Shown in pieces: positions 1-5,458 of a stretch of 7,437 nt of DNA. How positions within the stretch are numbered: the stretch's first letter is position 1; each line of letters begins with the position of its first letter. Both the position numbers and the translations under genes were made by a program. The stretch is from Hyphomicrobiales bacterium (lineage in GTDB: Bacteria; Pseudomonadota; Alphaproteobacteria; Rhizobiales; Devosiaceae): the NCBI GenBank assembly GCA_027082895.1, contig JALWTJ010000149.1:1-7437 (forward strand). Reading direction: 5' to 3'. The notes below the pieces were generated by a model. That model did not search any database, was not told the origin of the DNA, and saw only the letters and a program-made list of their open reading frames with translations.

Positions 1-120
1 ATCGTCGGCCTGTCGGCGGTTACCGGATATCTGGATATTGTCCTGTTTCCGGCCCTGGGGGTATTCATCGTCATCACGATTTATGCGTTGTGGCGGCAAA
101 GAAGGCGTCAGCAGGGCTGA
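1..120 (+). CDS. merF: Mercury transporter MerF, C-terminal part (5' end outside window)
   Basis: Frame 1 is open from the left edge to a TGA at 118-120 and gives 39 residues. It starts IVGLSAVTGYLDIVLFPALG and ends in a basic tail (WRQRRRQQG). The block VGLSAVTGYLDxVLxPALxxFI is very close to the second half of MerF as I remember it. MerF is an inner-membrane protein of about 80 residues with two helices that passes Hg(II) from the periplasm to cytoplasmic mercuric reductase. What is visible is the loop between the helices, the second helix and the cytoplasmic basic end. The vicinal cysteine pairs that bind mercury would be in the missing N-terminal half, so its integrity cannot be judged. 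It lies 55 bp upstream of merA on the same strand, which supports the assignment and a shared transcript. Confidence 0.85.
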   Translation: MVGLSAVTGYLDIVLFPALGVFIVITIYALWRQRRRQQG

Positions 121-147
121 ATTTCAAGAATTTCTGCACAATTGACC

Positions 148-162
148 GGCCGGGTTTCGGCC
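148..162 (+). other. Small hairpin just upstream of the merA ribosome binding site
   Basis: GGCCG (148-152) and CGGCC (158-162) are perfect inverted arms of 5 bp around the loop GGTTT. The hairpin ends directly before the merA Shine-Dalgarno-like AGAAGG (163-168). There is no T-tract after it, so it is not a normal terminator. It could tune merA translation or protect the mRNA 3' of merF. In DNA this GC-rich it could also be chance. Confidence 0.3.
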
Positions 163-175
163 AGAAGGCAAGGGC

Positions 176-1603
176 ATGAACAAATCAATGAAAAATGAAA
201 ATGCTGGTTCGTTTGACGTGGCGGTTATCGGAGCCGGGTCGGCGGGCTTTTCGGCGGCCATTGCTGCGGCGGAATTGGGCAAGCGCGTGGCGCTGATCGG
301 TTCGGGCACCATCGGGGGAACCTGCGTCAATGTGGGCTGCGTGCCGTCCAAGGCGTTGATCCGGGCGGTGGAGCCGCTTCACGTTGCCCGGGCTGCGCAT
401 CGGTTTGACGGCATTCAGTCCCGGGCAGAGGTCGCCGACTGGAAGGCGGTAGTGGCGCAAAAGCAGCAGCTGGTGGAAAGTCTGCGCCAGGCAAAATATA
501 TCGATGTGCTGCCGGCCCATGACGGGGTTGCGTATATCGAGGGGAAATGCCGGTTCGTTTCTGCCCATCGCCTGATGGTGGGGGACAGGGAAATCGACGC
601 TGACCGGATCATCATTGCCACGGGTGCCCGGGCGTTTGTTCCCGATATTGTCGGCCTCAAGGAGGTGCCCTACCTGACCAGCACCGAGGCCCTCGAGTTG
701 GAGGAATTGCCGCGATCGCTGGCCGTTATCGGTGCCGGGTTCATCGGGGTGGAAATTGCCCAGATATATCTTCGGGCCGGCGTGGAAGTGACCCTTGTCA
801 GCCGGCGCGGGGTGCTGCCGGACGCCGAACCGGAGATCCGGGAGGCCCTGAGCGGCTACCTGAAGGATGAGGGGATGAATCTGGTACAGGTGGATTCCTA
901 TGAGAGTGTGGCGCGTACGGAGGAGGGCATTGAACTCGTGTTCGCGGGTCATGGTGCCACGCAAAGGATCACCGCCGAGAAGCTGATGGTGGCGACGGGC
1001 CGGGTTGCCAACAGTTCGGGGATGAATCTTGATGTTGCCGGGGTTGCTCTGGATGATCGGGGCAATGTGAAGGTGGATGAAACCATGCGCACCAGCCAGG
1101 CACACATTTACGCGGCCGGGGATGTGACGGGACGGGATCAGTTCGTCTACATGGCCGCCTATGGCGCCCGGATTGCGGTGCGGAACGCGGTAGCGGGGGA
1201 AGGCCGGGTCTATGACAATTCCAGCATGCCCGAGGTGGTGTTCAGCGATCCGCAGGTGGCCCGGGTCGGGCTGGGGGAAGCCCAGGCTCTTGCCGCAGGC
1301 TACGAAGTGCGGACATCCGTTCTGGGGCTGGACAATGTGCCCCGTGCCCTTGCTGCCCGGGATACGCGGGGGCTGATCAAGCTGGTGGCGGACAGGAAAA
1401 GTGGGCGGCTGCTGGGAGCACATATTCTGGCGCCGGAGGGGGCGGACAGTATCCAGACGGCAGCACTGGCAATCCGCTCGGGCATGACCTACATGGAGTT
1501 GGGAGAGGTGATTTTCCCGTACCTGACCAACGTGGAGGGCCTCAAGCTGGCGGCCCAGACGTTTGACATGGACGTGGAAAAACTTTCCTGCTGCGCCGGA
1601 TGA
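176..1603 (+). CDS. merA: Mercuric reductase MerA (core form without NmerA domain)
   Basis: Cytoplasmic flavoenzyme that reduces Hg(II) to volatile Hg(0) with NADPH; 475 residues. It has the pyridine nucleotide-disulfide oxidoreductase fold: an FAD-binding GxGxxG near residues 19-24, the redox-active disulfide in GGTCVNVGCVPSK (C50, C55), an NADPH-binding GAGFIG at 186-191, a second FAD motif YAAGD at 312-316, then the dimerisation domain. Three features separate MerA from lipoamide dehydrogenase and glutathione reductase: the C-terminal SCCAG with the mercury-binding pair C472/C473, Y449 in FPYLT in place of the catalytic His of relatives, and Y166 in PYLTSTEAL. Tn501-type MerA is about 560 residues because it carries an N-terminal heavy-metal-associated domain, and that domain is absent here. 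The ATG at 176 follows AGAAGG with 7 nt spacing; an in-frame ATG at 188 is an alternative start. It is probably co-transcribed with merF. Confidence 0.96.
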   Translation: MNKSMKNENAGSFDVAVIGAGSAGFSAAIAAAELGKRVALIGSGTIGGTCVNVGCVPSKALIRAVEPLHVARAAHRFDGIQSRAEVADWKAVVAQKQQLVESLRQAKYIDVLPAHDGVAYIEGKCRFVSAHRLMVGDREIDADRIIIATGARAFVPDIVGLKEVPYLTSTEALELEELPRSLAVIGAGFIGVEIAQIYLRAGVEVTLVSRRGVLPDAEPEIREALSGYLKDEGMNLVQVDSYESVARTEEGIELVFAGHGATQRITAEKLMVATGRVANSSGMNLDVAGVALDDRGNVKVDETMRTSQAHIYAAGDVTGRDQFVYMAAYGARIAVRNAVAGEGRVYDNSSMPEVVFSDPQVARVGLGEAQALAAGYEVRTSVLGLDNVPRALAARDTRGLIKLVADRKSGRLLGAHILAPEGADSIQTAALAIRSGMTYMELGEVIFPYLTNVEGLKLAAQTFDMDVEKLSCCAG

Positions 1604-1604
1604 T

Positions 1605-1621
1605 CGGGGTTTCAGACCCCG
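1605..1621 (+). other. Hairpin after merA (weak terminator or mRNA-stabilising element)
   Basis: CGGGGT (1605-1610) and ACCCCG (1616-1621) form a perfect 6-bp stem with the loop TTCAG, starting two bases after the merA stop. GC-rich bases follow instead of a T-run, so strong intrinsic termination is unlikely. An attenuating or 3'-end-protecting role inside the operon is possible, because the next gene follows on the same strand. Confidence 0.35.
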
Positions 1622-1659
1622 GGGGCCGGCGGATCCCGATGTGAAAAGGAACAAGAGAC

Positions 1660-1929
1660 ATGTATGAACAGGGTTTTACGGGAATGGAACATTTCGGCTG
1701 GGGCTGGGGCTGGGGCTGGGGCGGCATGATCTTTGGTCCCGTCATGATGGTCGCGGTTCTGGCGCTGGTGATCTTTCTGGTGATGACGCTGATGCGTTCC
1801 ACGTCGCCGGACCGGCGCCGAACAGGTGATGGCCGGGATGCGGAAGGATTGCTCCGGGAGCGTTTCGCGGCCGGGGAAATTGATGCGGAAGAATTTGAAA
1901 GCCGCATGCGGGTGCTGAACGGCTCATGA
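1660..1929 (+). CDS. Small membrane protein with GW repeat and C-terminal SHOCT domain
   Basis: An 89-residue protein in three parts. Residues 1-30 are rich in Gly, Trp and Met, with GW repeated four times at about residues 13-20. One hydrophobic helix follows at about 26-45 (GPVMMVAVLALVIFLVMTLM). The cytoplasmic tail ends in a SHOCT-type segment (AEGLLRERFAAGEIDAEEFESRM), about residues 61-83, with the typical LxxRxAxGEIxxEEFE pattern. SHOCT is a short domain often found at the C-terminus of small membrane proteins; its function is not well defined. The ATG at 1660 has AAAAGGA (1644-1650) 9 nt upstream, a good ribosome binding site. It lies 56 bp after merA on the same strand, so it may belong to the mer operon. 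Met/Trp/Gly-rich N-termini of this kind occur in small proteins near metal-resistance genes, but metal binding here is inference. There are no cysteines and the only histidine is in MEHF. Confidence 0.85.
   Translation: MYEQGFTGMEHFGWGWGWGWGGMIFGPVMMVAVLALVIFLVMTLMRSTSPDRRRTGDGRDAEGLLRERFAAGEIDAEEFESRMRVLNGS
1696..1719 (+). repeat. Tandem hexamer repeat GGCTGG x4 inside the SHOCT gene
   Basis: GGCTGG occurs four times in a row, followed by the related unit GGCGGC (1720-1725). Each unit is two codons (Gly-Trp), so gain or loss of a unit changes the protein by two residues without a frameshift. Confidence 0.9.
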
Positions 1930-1935
1930 CCCGAT

Positions 1936-2571
1936 TCAGCTGATCATGCCGTTTTCTATGGCATAGCGGGTCAGCCCGGCCGTGGTGGCGATACCCAGTT
2001 TCTTCTTGATGTTCTTGCGGTGGGTTTCCACGGTGCGGGTGGAGATGTTCAGAATCTGGCCCACGTCCCGCGAGCTCTTGCCGTCCGCCACCAGCAGCAG
2101 CACGGACTGTTCGCGGGTGGTAAGGGGGGACATGGGCTTTGAGTTCTGACGGGCCTGCATCAGCACGTCGGCAACCCCGGAGGAAAAATAGGTTCCCCCT
2201 GCGGCAACGGTTTCCACGGCGGCAATGATTTCGCTGGTGGAAACATCCTTGAGGACATATCCGGCGGCCCCGTACATGACGGAGGTCGAGATATATTCCC
2301 GGTTGTCGTGCATGGACAGCATGATGATGCGGGTTGCGGGGTGCTGTTCCTTGAACAGTTCGATGGCATCCAGGCCATTGGTGCCGTGCATGTTGATGTC
2401 CATCATGGCCACATCCGGTGTGATTCGTTCGGCCATTTCGAGTGCCTCGGCGGCACTGGAGGCGGCCCCGACCACCTCGATGCGCGAGCAGGTTTCGATG
2501 ATGGCGCGGATTCCTTCCAGAACCAGGGGGTGGTCGTCCACCAGCAGCAGCTTGATGGGCAGGGAATTCAT
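1936..2571 (-). CDS. NarL/FixJ-family response regulator
   Basis: A 211-residue DNA-binding response regulator. Its receiver domain (about 6-122) has the acidic pair D12/D13, the phosphoacceptor D58 (MMDINM), the switch residue S86 (MLSMHD) and the conserved K108 (VLKD). A LuxR/NarL-type helix-turn-helix follows at about 148-205 (LTTREQSVL, then ISTRTVETHRKNIKKKLG). Length and layout are normal for the family. Its ATG overlaps the TGA of the kinase gene (ATGA, 2568-2571), which implies translational coupling and makes that kinase its likely partner. An AGGAG lies 11 nt before the start. It is expected to bind DNA as a phosphorylated dimer. From gene position, the likely target is the divergent TRAP operon and perhaps its own promoter (inference). 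Its stop lies 6 bp from the stop of the convergent SHOCT gene, with no room for a terminator between them. Confidence 0.95.
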   Translation of the reverse strand: MNSLPIKLLLVDDHPLVLEGIRAIIETCSRIEVVGAASSAAEALEMAERITPDVAMMDINMHGTNGLDAIELFKEQHPATRIIMLSMHDNREYISTSVMYGAAGYVLKDVSTSEIIAAVETVAAGGTYFSSGVADVLMQARQNSKPMSPLTTREQSVLLLVADGKSSRDVGQILNISTRTVETHRKNIKKKLGIATTAGLTRYAIENGMIS

Positions 2572-4019
2572 CGGGCGGTCTGCTCCTGTGAGATGTCGGA
2601 CAGTTCCGGCCGGGCCCGTTGGGAGGCGGTGCTGATGCCCGGATCCATGCTGGAGCTGAGATAGATCGAACGGGGCAGTTTTGCAACCAGGGTGGTTCCG
2701 GCGGCGCTGGAGCGCAGCTTGAGGGAGCCGGCAAAATATTCCAGCCGTTCCTGCATGTTGCGCAGGCCCAGACCGGGAAGAAGATGCTTGTTCTGGGAAT
2801 CGGGGGGGGCCTCCAGCCCCTTGCCATTGTCCGATATGGTCATGGTCAGCCCGTCCGGGCCGGAGGTGAGTTCGATCTCGACCCGGGTTGCGTTGGCGTG
2901 GCGTTCCACGTTGGTCAGGGCTTCCTGGGCGACCCGGTAGATGGCGGTCTTGGCGTCGTCGGGAAGCAGGTTCTTGAAGGCAACGGCCTTCATGTCCACC
3001 TCGATGCCCGTATGTTCGGCAAAATTGTCCGTCAGCTCCTTCAGGGCGGCGCTCAGGCCCAGATCGTCGAGCATGCCGGGGCGCAGGTCGTGGGAGATGC
3101 GGCGCACCTCACGAATGGCCTTGCCCAGATTGCAGGCGCCCCTTTCGATGGTGGCCAGGGCATCGCCGGCTCCTTCCTGCACCTTGTGCCGGGCCAGGTC
3201 CAGCAGGTAGCGCACCCCGATCAGGTTCTGGGAAATGCCGTCATGCAGTTCGCGGGCGATACGGGTGCGCTCCTGTTCCTGAATGTCGATGATGCGTTGG
3301 GTCAGTTCCTTGAGCTTGGTGTCGGCCATGCGCCGCTCGCGCAGGTTGAGCAGCAGGCCGGTCAGGAACACGGCCAGCACGGCGGGCACGGTGATCAGGG
3401 CGATCATGACGAAGGTCTGGTTGATGGAACTGGTCAGTTCGGAGTCGGCGGCGGCGGTCTGGGCCATCACGTCGTCCACGTAAAGGCCCGTGCCCACCAT
3501 CCAGCCCCATTTGGGCAGGGCAATGGCATAGGACAGCTTGTCGGCAATTTCCGAGGAGGAGGGCTTTTCCCACTTGTAGGGGTGAAAGCCCCCGCCCGCC
3601 CGTGCCACGTCGATCAGGTTCTCGATGACCCGGTCCCCGTCCGGGTCCGTCAGGTCGATCCAGTTCTTGCCGATGCGAAAGGGCTGCTTGGGGTGGACCA
3701 GATTGTTGCCCTGGAAATCATAGACGAAGAAATAGCCGTCCTCGGAATAGGAAAGGCGGGTCAGGATTTCCTTGACCCGTTCCTGGGCGGCAACATCGTC
3801 GGGGCCGGCATTGTCATAGATGTCCTGGATCGAGGAGCGGGCAAGGTTCATGTAGTTGATCAGTTCCTGCTGCTTGGCTTCCAGCATGGTCTGTTCGAAG
3901 GCCGCGATGCCGTTCTGGGCCAGGTGGCGGGACTGGGAGGTGACCAGAAAGCCTATGGCAAGGATGGCCAGAATGAGGGGAAGGGTGGACAGTGCCAGAA
4001 CCTGTTGTCGAAAACTCAT
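2568..4019 (-). CDS. Membrane histidine kinase with single periplasmic Cache domain (HisKA_3 type)
   Basis: Inner-membrane sensor kinase, 483 residues from the chosen start. In order: TM1 (about 8-27); a periplasmic single Cache domain (about 30-195) with the signature segments GYFFVYDFQGNNLVHP, GKNW, TDPDG, GGGFHPYKWEKP and PKWGWMVGTGLYVDD; TM2 (about 203-225); a HisKA_3 dimerisation helix with the phosphorylated H259 in ARELHDGISQNL; and HATPase_c with the N-box N370 (EALTNVERHA), DNGKG (397-401) and GLGLRNMQERL (416-426). A Ser-rich tail of about 34 residues follows the ATPase. Cache domains of this kind bind small extracellular carboxylates and related ligands in known cases. The frame is open upstream to 4217, but the ATG at 4019 has AAGGTG 10 nt upstream and puts TM1 at the N-terminus. 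The longer version would cover the promoter region. The gene is divergent from dctP and overlaps its regulator gene by four bases. Confidence 0.94.
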   Translation of the reverse strand: MSFRQQVLALSTLPLILAILAIGFLVTSQSRHLAQNGIAAFEQTMLEAKQQELINYMNLARSSIQDIYDNAGPDDVAAQERVKEILTRLSYSEDGYFFVYDFQGNNLVHPKQPFRIGKNWIDLTDPDGDRVIENLIDVARAGGGFHPYKWEKPSSSEIADKLSYAIALPKWGWMVGTGLYVDDVMAQTAAADSELTSSINQTFVMIALITVPAVLAVFLTGLLLNLRERRMADTKLKELTQRIIDIQEQERTRIARELHDGISQNLIGVRYLLDLARHKVQEGAGDALATIERGACNLGKAIREVRRISHDLRPGMLDDLGLSAALKELTDNFAEHTGIEVDMKAVAFKNLLPDDAKTAIYRVAQEALTNVERHANATRVEIELTSGPDGLTMTISDNGKGLEAPPDSQNKHLLPGLGLRNMQERLEYFAGSLKLRSSAAGTTLVAKLPRSIYLSSSMDPGISTASQRARPELSDISQEQTAR

Positions 4020-4112
4020 GTCGGTTTCACCTTCGCGTGGCTGCCGGTTGTTGCCGGGAATGGCGGGGGAAACGGGAGATGCTTCAAAATGAAAGTCCGC
4101 CGTTTGCGTAGT

Positions 4113-4134
4113 TTTGGGTAGACATTTCGCCAAA
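4113..4134. promoter_or_regulatory. Inverted repeat TTTGG-N12-CCAAA, candidate regulator site
   Basis: TTTGG (4113-4117) and CCAAA (4130-4134) are matching half-sites separated by 12 bp, in the intergenic region between the divergent kinase and dctP genes. The spacing puts the half-sites almost two helical turns apart, which suits a dimeric regulator. It lies upstream of the TATAGT at 4161-4166, which could serve as a -10 for dctP. Binding by the adjacent NarL-type regulator is inference, and 5-bp arms can arise by chance. Confidence 0.3.
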
Positions 4135-4158
4135 TTCCGGCTTTTTTGCCGCAGTGGC

Positions 4159-4187
4159 TTTATAGTAAGCTCGTACAGGTGCCGCAA
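4159..4187 (-). promoter_or_regulatory. Candidate sigma70-type promoter for the kinase/regulator operon
   Basis: On the minus strand, TTGCGG (4187-4182) and TATAAA (4164-4159) are separated by exactly 17 bp, a good match to the -35/-10 layout. Transcription would start near 4152 and leave a leader of roughly 130 nt before the kinase ATG at 4019. Its -35 box overlaps the inverted repeat at 4180-4195. On the plus strand the same AT-rich patch reads TATAGT (4161-4166), a possible dctP -10, but I find no good -35 at 16-18 bp from it. The dctP promoter may therefore depend on an activator. Confidence 0.35.
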
Positions 4188-4195
4188 CAGCGGCA
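4180..4195. promoter_or_regulatory. Inverted repeat TGCCGC-AACA-GCGGCA, candidate operator or leader hairpin
   Basis: Two perfect 6-bp arms flank AACA, 24 bp before the dctP start codon. As DNA it overlaps the -35 box of the candidate kinase promoter and could be an operator. As RNA it could form a GC-rich stem with a 4-nt loop in the dctP leader, upstream of its ribosome binding site at 4208-4214. The sequence alone does not decide between these. Confidence 0.45.
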
Positions 4196-4207
4196 TAACC
4201 GCGTTTT

Positions 4208-4214
4208 GGGAGGA
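4208..4214 (+). promoter_or_regulatory. Strong ribosome binding site of dctP
   Basis: GGGAGGA lies 5 nt before the ATG at 4220. It is the best Shine-Dalgarno match in the window, in keeping with the high expression a periplasmic binding protein needs relative to its permease. Confidence 0.7.
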
Positions 4215-4219
4215 CATTT

Positions 4220-5308
4220 ATGAAACGTCGTAATTTTCTAACCGGTACCGCTCTGGCGGGTGCCGGCGCTGCATCAACCCTGGCAACCCCTGCCCTGTCG
4301 CAGGGGCGCGAAAAGCTGACCATGGTAACGGCCTGGGGCCGCGGCCTTGCCGGTGTGTTCGATGCTGCCCAGCGTTTTGCCGATTCCGTTGGCGCCATTA
4401 CCGATGGCACCCTGGAAATCGACATCAAGGCGCAGGGCGAACTGGTTTCGGGTCTGCCGGCCGTGTTTGACGCGGTGACTTCCGGCCAGGCTGACATGTA
4501 CCATGCGGCCGATTATTACTATATCGGTCAGCATCCGGCCATGGCATTCTATACCACTATTCCGTTCGGCATGACGGCGACAGAGACGCATAACTGGTAC
4601 TATCAGATGGGTGGCCACCAGTTGCATCTGGAAGTGGGTGAAGAATTCGGTCTGACCTCGTTCCTTGGCGGGAATACCGGTGCACAGGCCGGTGGCTGGT
4701 TCCGCAAGGAAATCAAGTCTGCCGCCGACTTCAACGGCCTGAAGTTCCGCATGCCCGGCCTTGGCGGCAAGGCACTTGGCCGTCTTGGTGCATCGGTTCA
4801 GACCCTGCCGGGTTCCGAAGTATACCAGGCACTGGCTTCGGGCGCCATTGACGGCACCGAATGGATCGGTCCGTGGGCCGACGAAAAGGCCGGTTTCCAG
4901 GAAATCACCAAGTTCTTCTACACTTCCGGTTTCCATGAGCCCGGCGCGGCCCTTTCCGTTGCCACCAACACGGAGCGGTTCAATTCCCTGTCCGCTGCCC
5001 ACCAGAAGGCGATCGAGATTGCCGCTGGTGAAGTTGAATTGTGGAGCCTCAGTCAGTTCCTGGCCAACAATTCGCTGGCCCTGAAGCGTCTGGTGGAAAA
5101 TGACGGCGTGCGTGCGCTGGAATTCCCCGATGACGTGTGGGATGCGTTTGGTGCTGCGTCCAAGGAAGTGATTGAAGAAAACATGGATGATCCCCTGTTC
5201 AAGAAGACCTGGGATTCCTATCAGGCTTCCATGAAGCTCTCCAACGAGTGGGAACAGCTTTCCTCGATTGCCTATACGCGTCAGCGTACGCGGGTTCTGG
5301 GCGCCTGA
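4220..5308 (+). CDS. dctP: TRAP transporter solute-binding protein DctP (TakP/2-oxo-acid-like), Tat leader
   Basis: Periplasmic binding protein of 362 residues that delivers a substrate, probably an organic acid, to the DctQM permease. The N-terminus MKRRNFLTGTALAGAG has a twin-arginine RRxFL motif, and cleavage is likely near residue 27 (PALSQ). Tat export suggests folding before export. The mature part is a DctP-type fold: GELVSGLPAVFDAVTSGQAD (73-92), GGNTGAQAGGWFRKEI (150-165), GLKFRMPG with R177, the arginine that pairs with the substrate carboxylate in this family, and YQALASGAIDGTEWIGPWAD (202-221). The GGNTG..GGWFR and EWIGPW blocks resemble the subgroup containing TakP (2-oxo acids) and the mannitol/chloroaromatic-annotated proteins rather than classic C4-dicarboxylate DctP. 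The substrate stays open. It follows a strong ribosome binding site, is divergent from the kinase, and is followed by a strong hairpin. Confidence 0.94.
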   Translation: MKRRNFLTGTALAGAGAASTLATPALSQGREKLTMVTAWGRGLAGVFDAAQRFADSVGAITDGTLEIDIKAQGELVSGLPAVFDAVTSGQADMYHAADYYYIGQHPAMAFYTTIPFGMTATETHNWYYQMGGHQLHLEVGEEFGLTSFLGGNTGAQAGGWFRKEIKSAADFNGLKFRMPGLGGKALGRLGASVQTLPGSEVYQALASGAIDGTEWIGPWADEKAGFQEITKFFYTSGFHEPGAALSVATNTERFNSLSAAHQKAIEIAAGEVELWSLSQFLANNSLALKRLVENDGVRALEFPDDVWDAFGAASKEVIEENMDDPLFKKTWDSYQASMKLSNEWEQLSSIAYTRQRTRVLGA

Positions 5309-5328
5309 GGCGTTACGGATAGAATCAG

Positions 5329-5360
5329 GGGGAAGTCGGGCCGTCCGGCCCGGCTTCCCC
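5329..5360 (+). terminator. 14-bp stem-loop between dctP and dctQ (attenuator or mRNA-stabilising hairpin)
   Basis: The 5' arm is GGGGAAGTCGGGCC (5329-5342), the loop GTCC, and the 3' arm GGCCCGGCTTCCCC (5347-5360). All 14 pairs form, with one G-U. It starts 20 nt after the dctP stop. The following bases (TGTTGGTGTGG) are not a T-tract, so complete Rho-independent termination is unlikely. Hairpins in this position commonly give a long-lived binding-protein mRNA and lower permease expression. That role here is inferred from position. Confidence 0.7.
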
Positions 5361-5458
5361 TGTTGGTGTGGCGGCAATTCCGCCCCACTTCTTGATAATT
5401 CTTATTCGGTTCAGGGCACACATGAAGGCCCGGGCCGCACAGGGTGGGGGGAACACCG

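Noticed and set aside
185..1654. Long minus-strand open frame opposite merA (489 residues)
   Set aside because: It lies entirely antisense to the well-supported merA, its product has no recognisable domain, and GC-rich codon bias keeps antisense frames open.
2619..4121. Plus-strand open frame of 500 residues opposite the kinase gene
   Set aside because: The product is a low-complexity Gly/Val/His/Gln-rich sequence that mirrors kinase codons. The kinase on the other strand has all expected motifs.
4136..4170. Possible sigma54 promoter before dctP
   Set aside because: GG and GC pairs are present but not at the required 12-bp offset: GG at 4139 to GC at 4148 is 9 bp, and GG at 4156 to GC at 4169 is 13 bp. 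The regulator is also not an AAA+ activator.
4020..4217. 66-residue N-terminal extension of the kinase (start at 4217)
   Set aside because: It would cover the whole promoter region and reach the dctP ribosome binding site. The ATG at 4019 has its own ribosome binding site and a normal first membrane helix.
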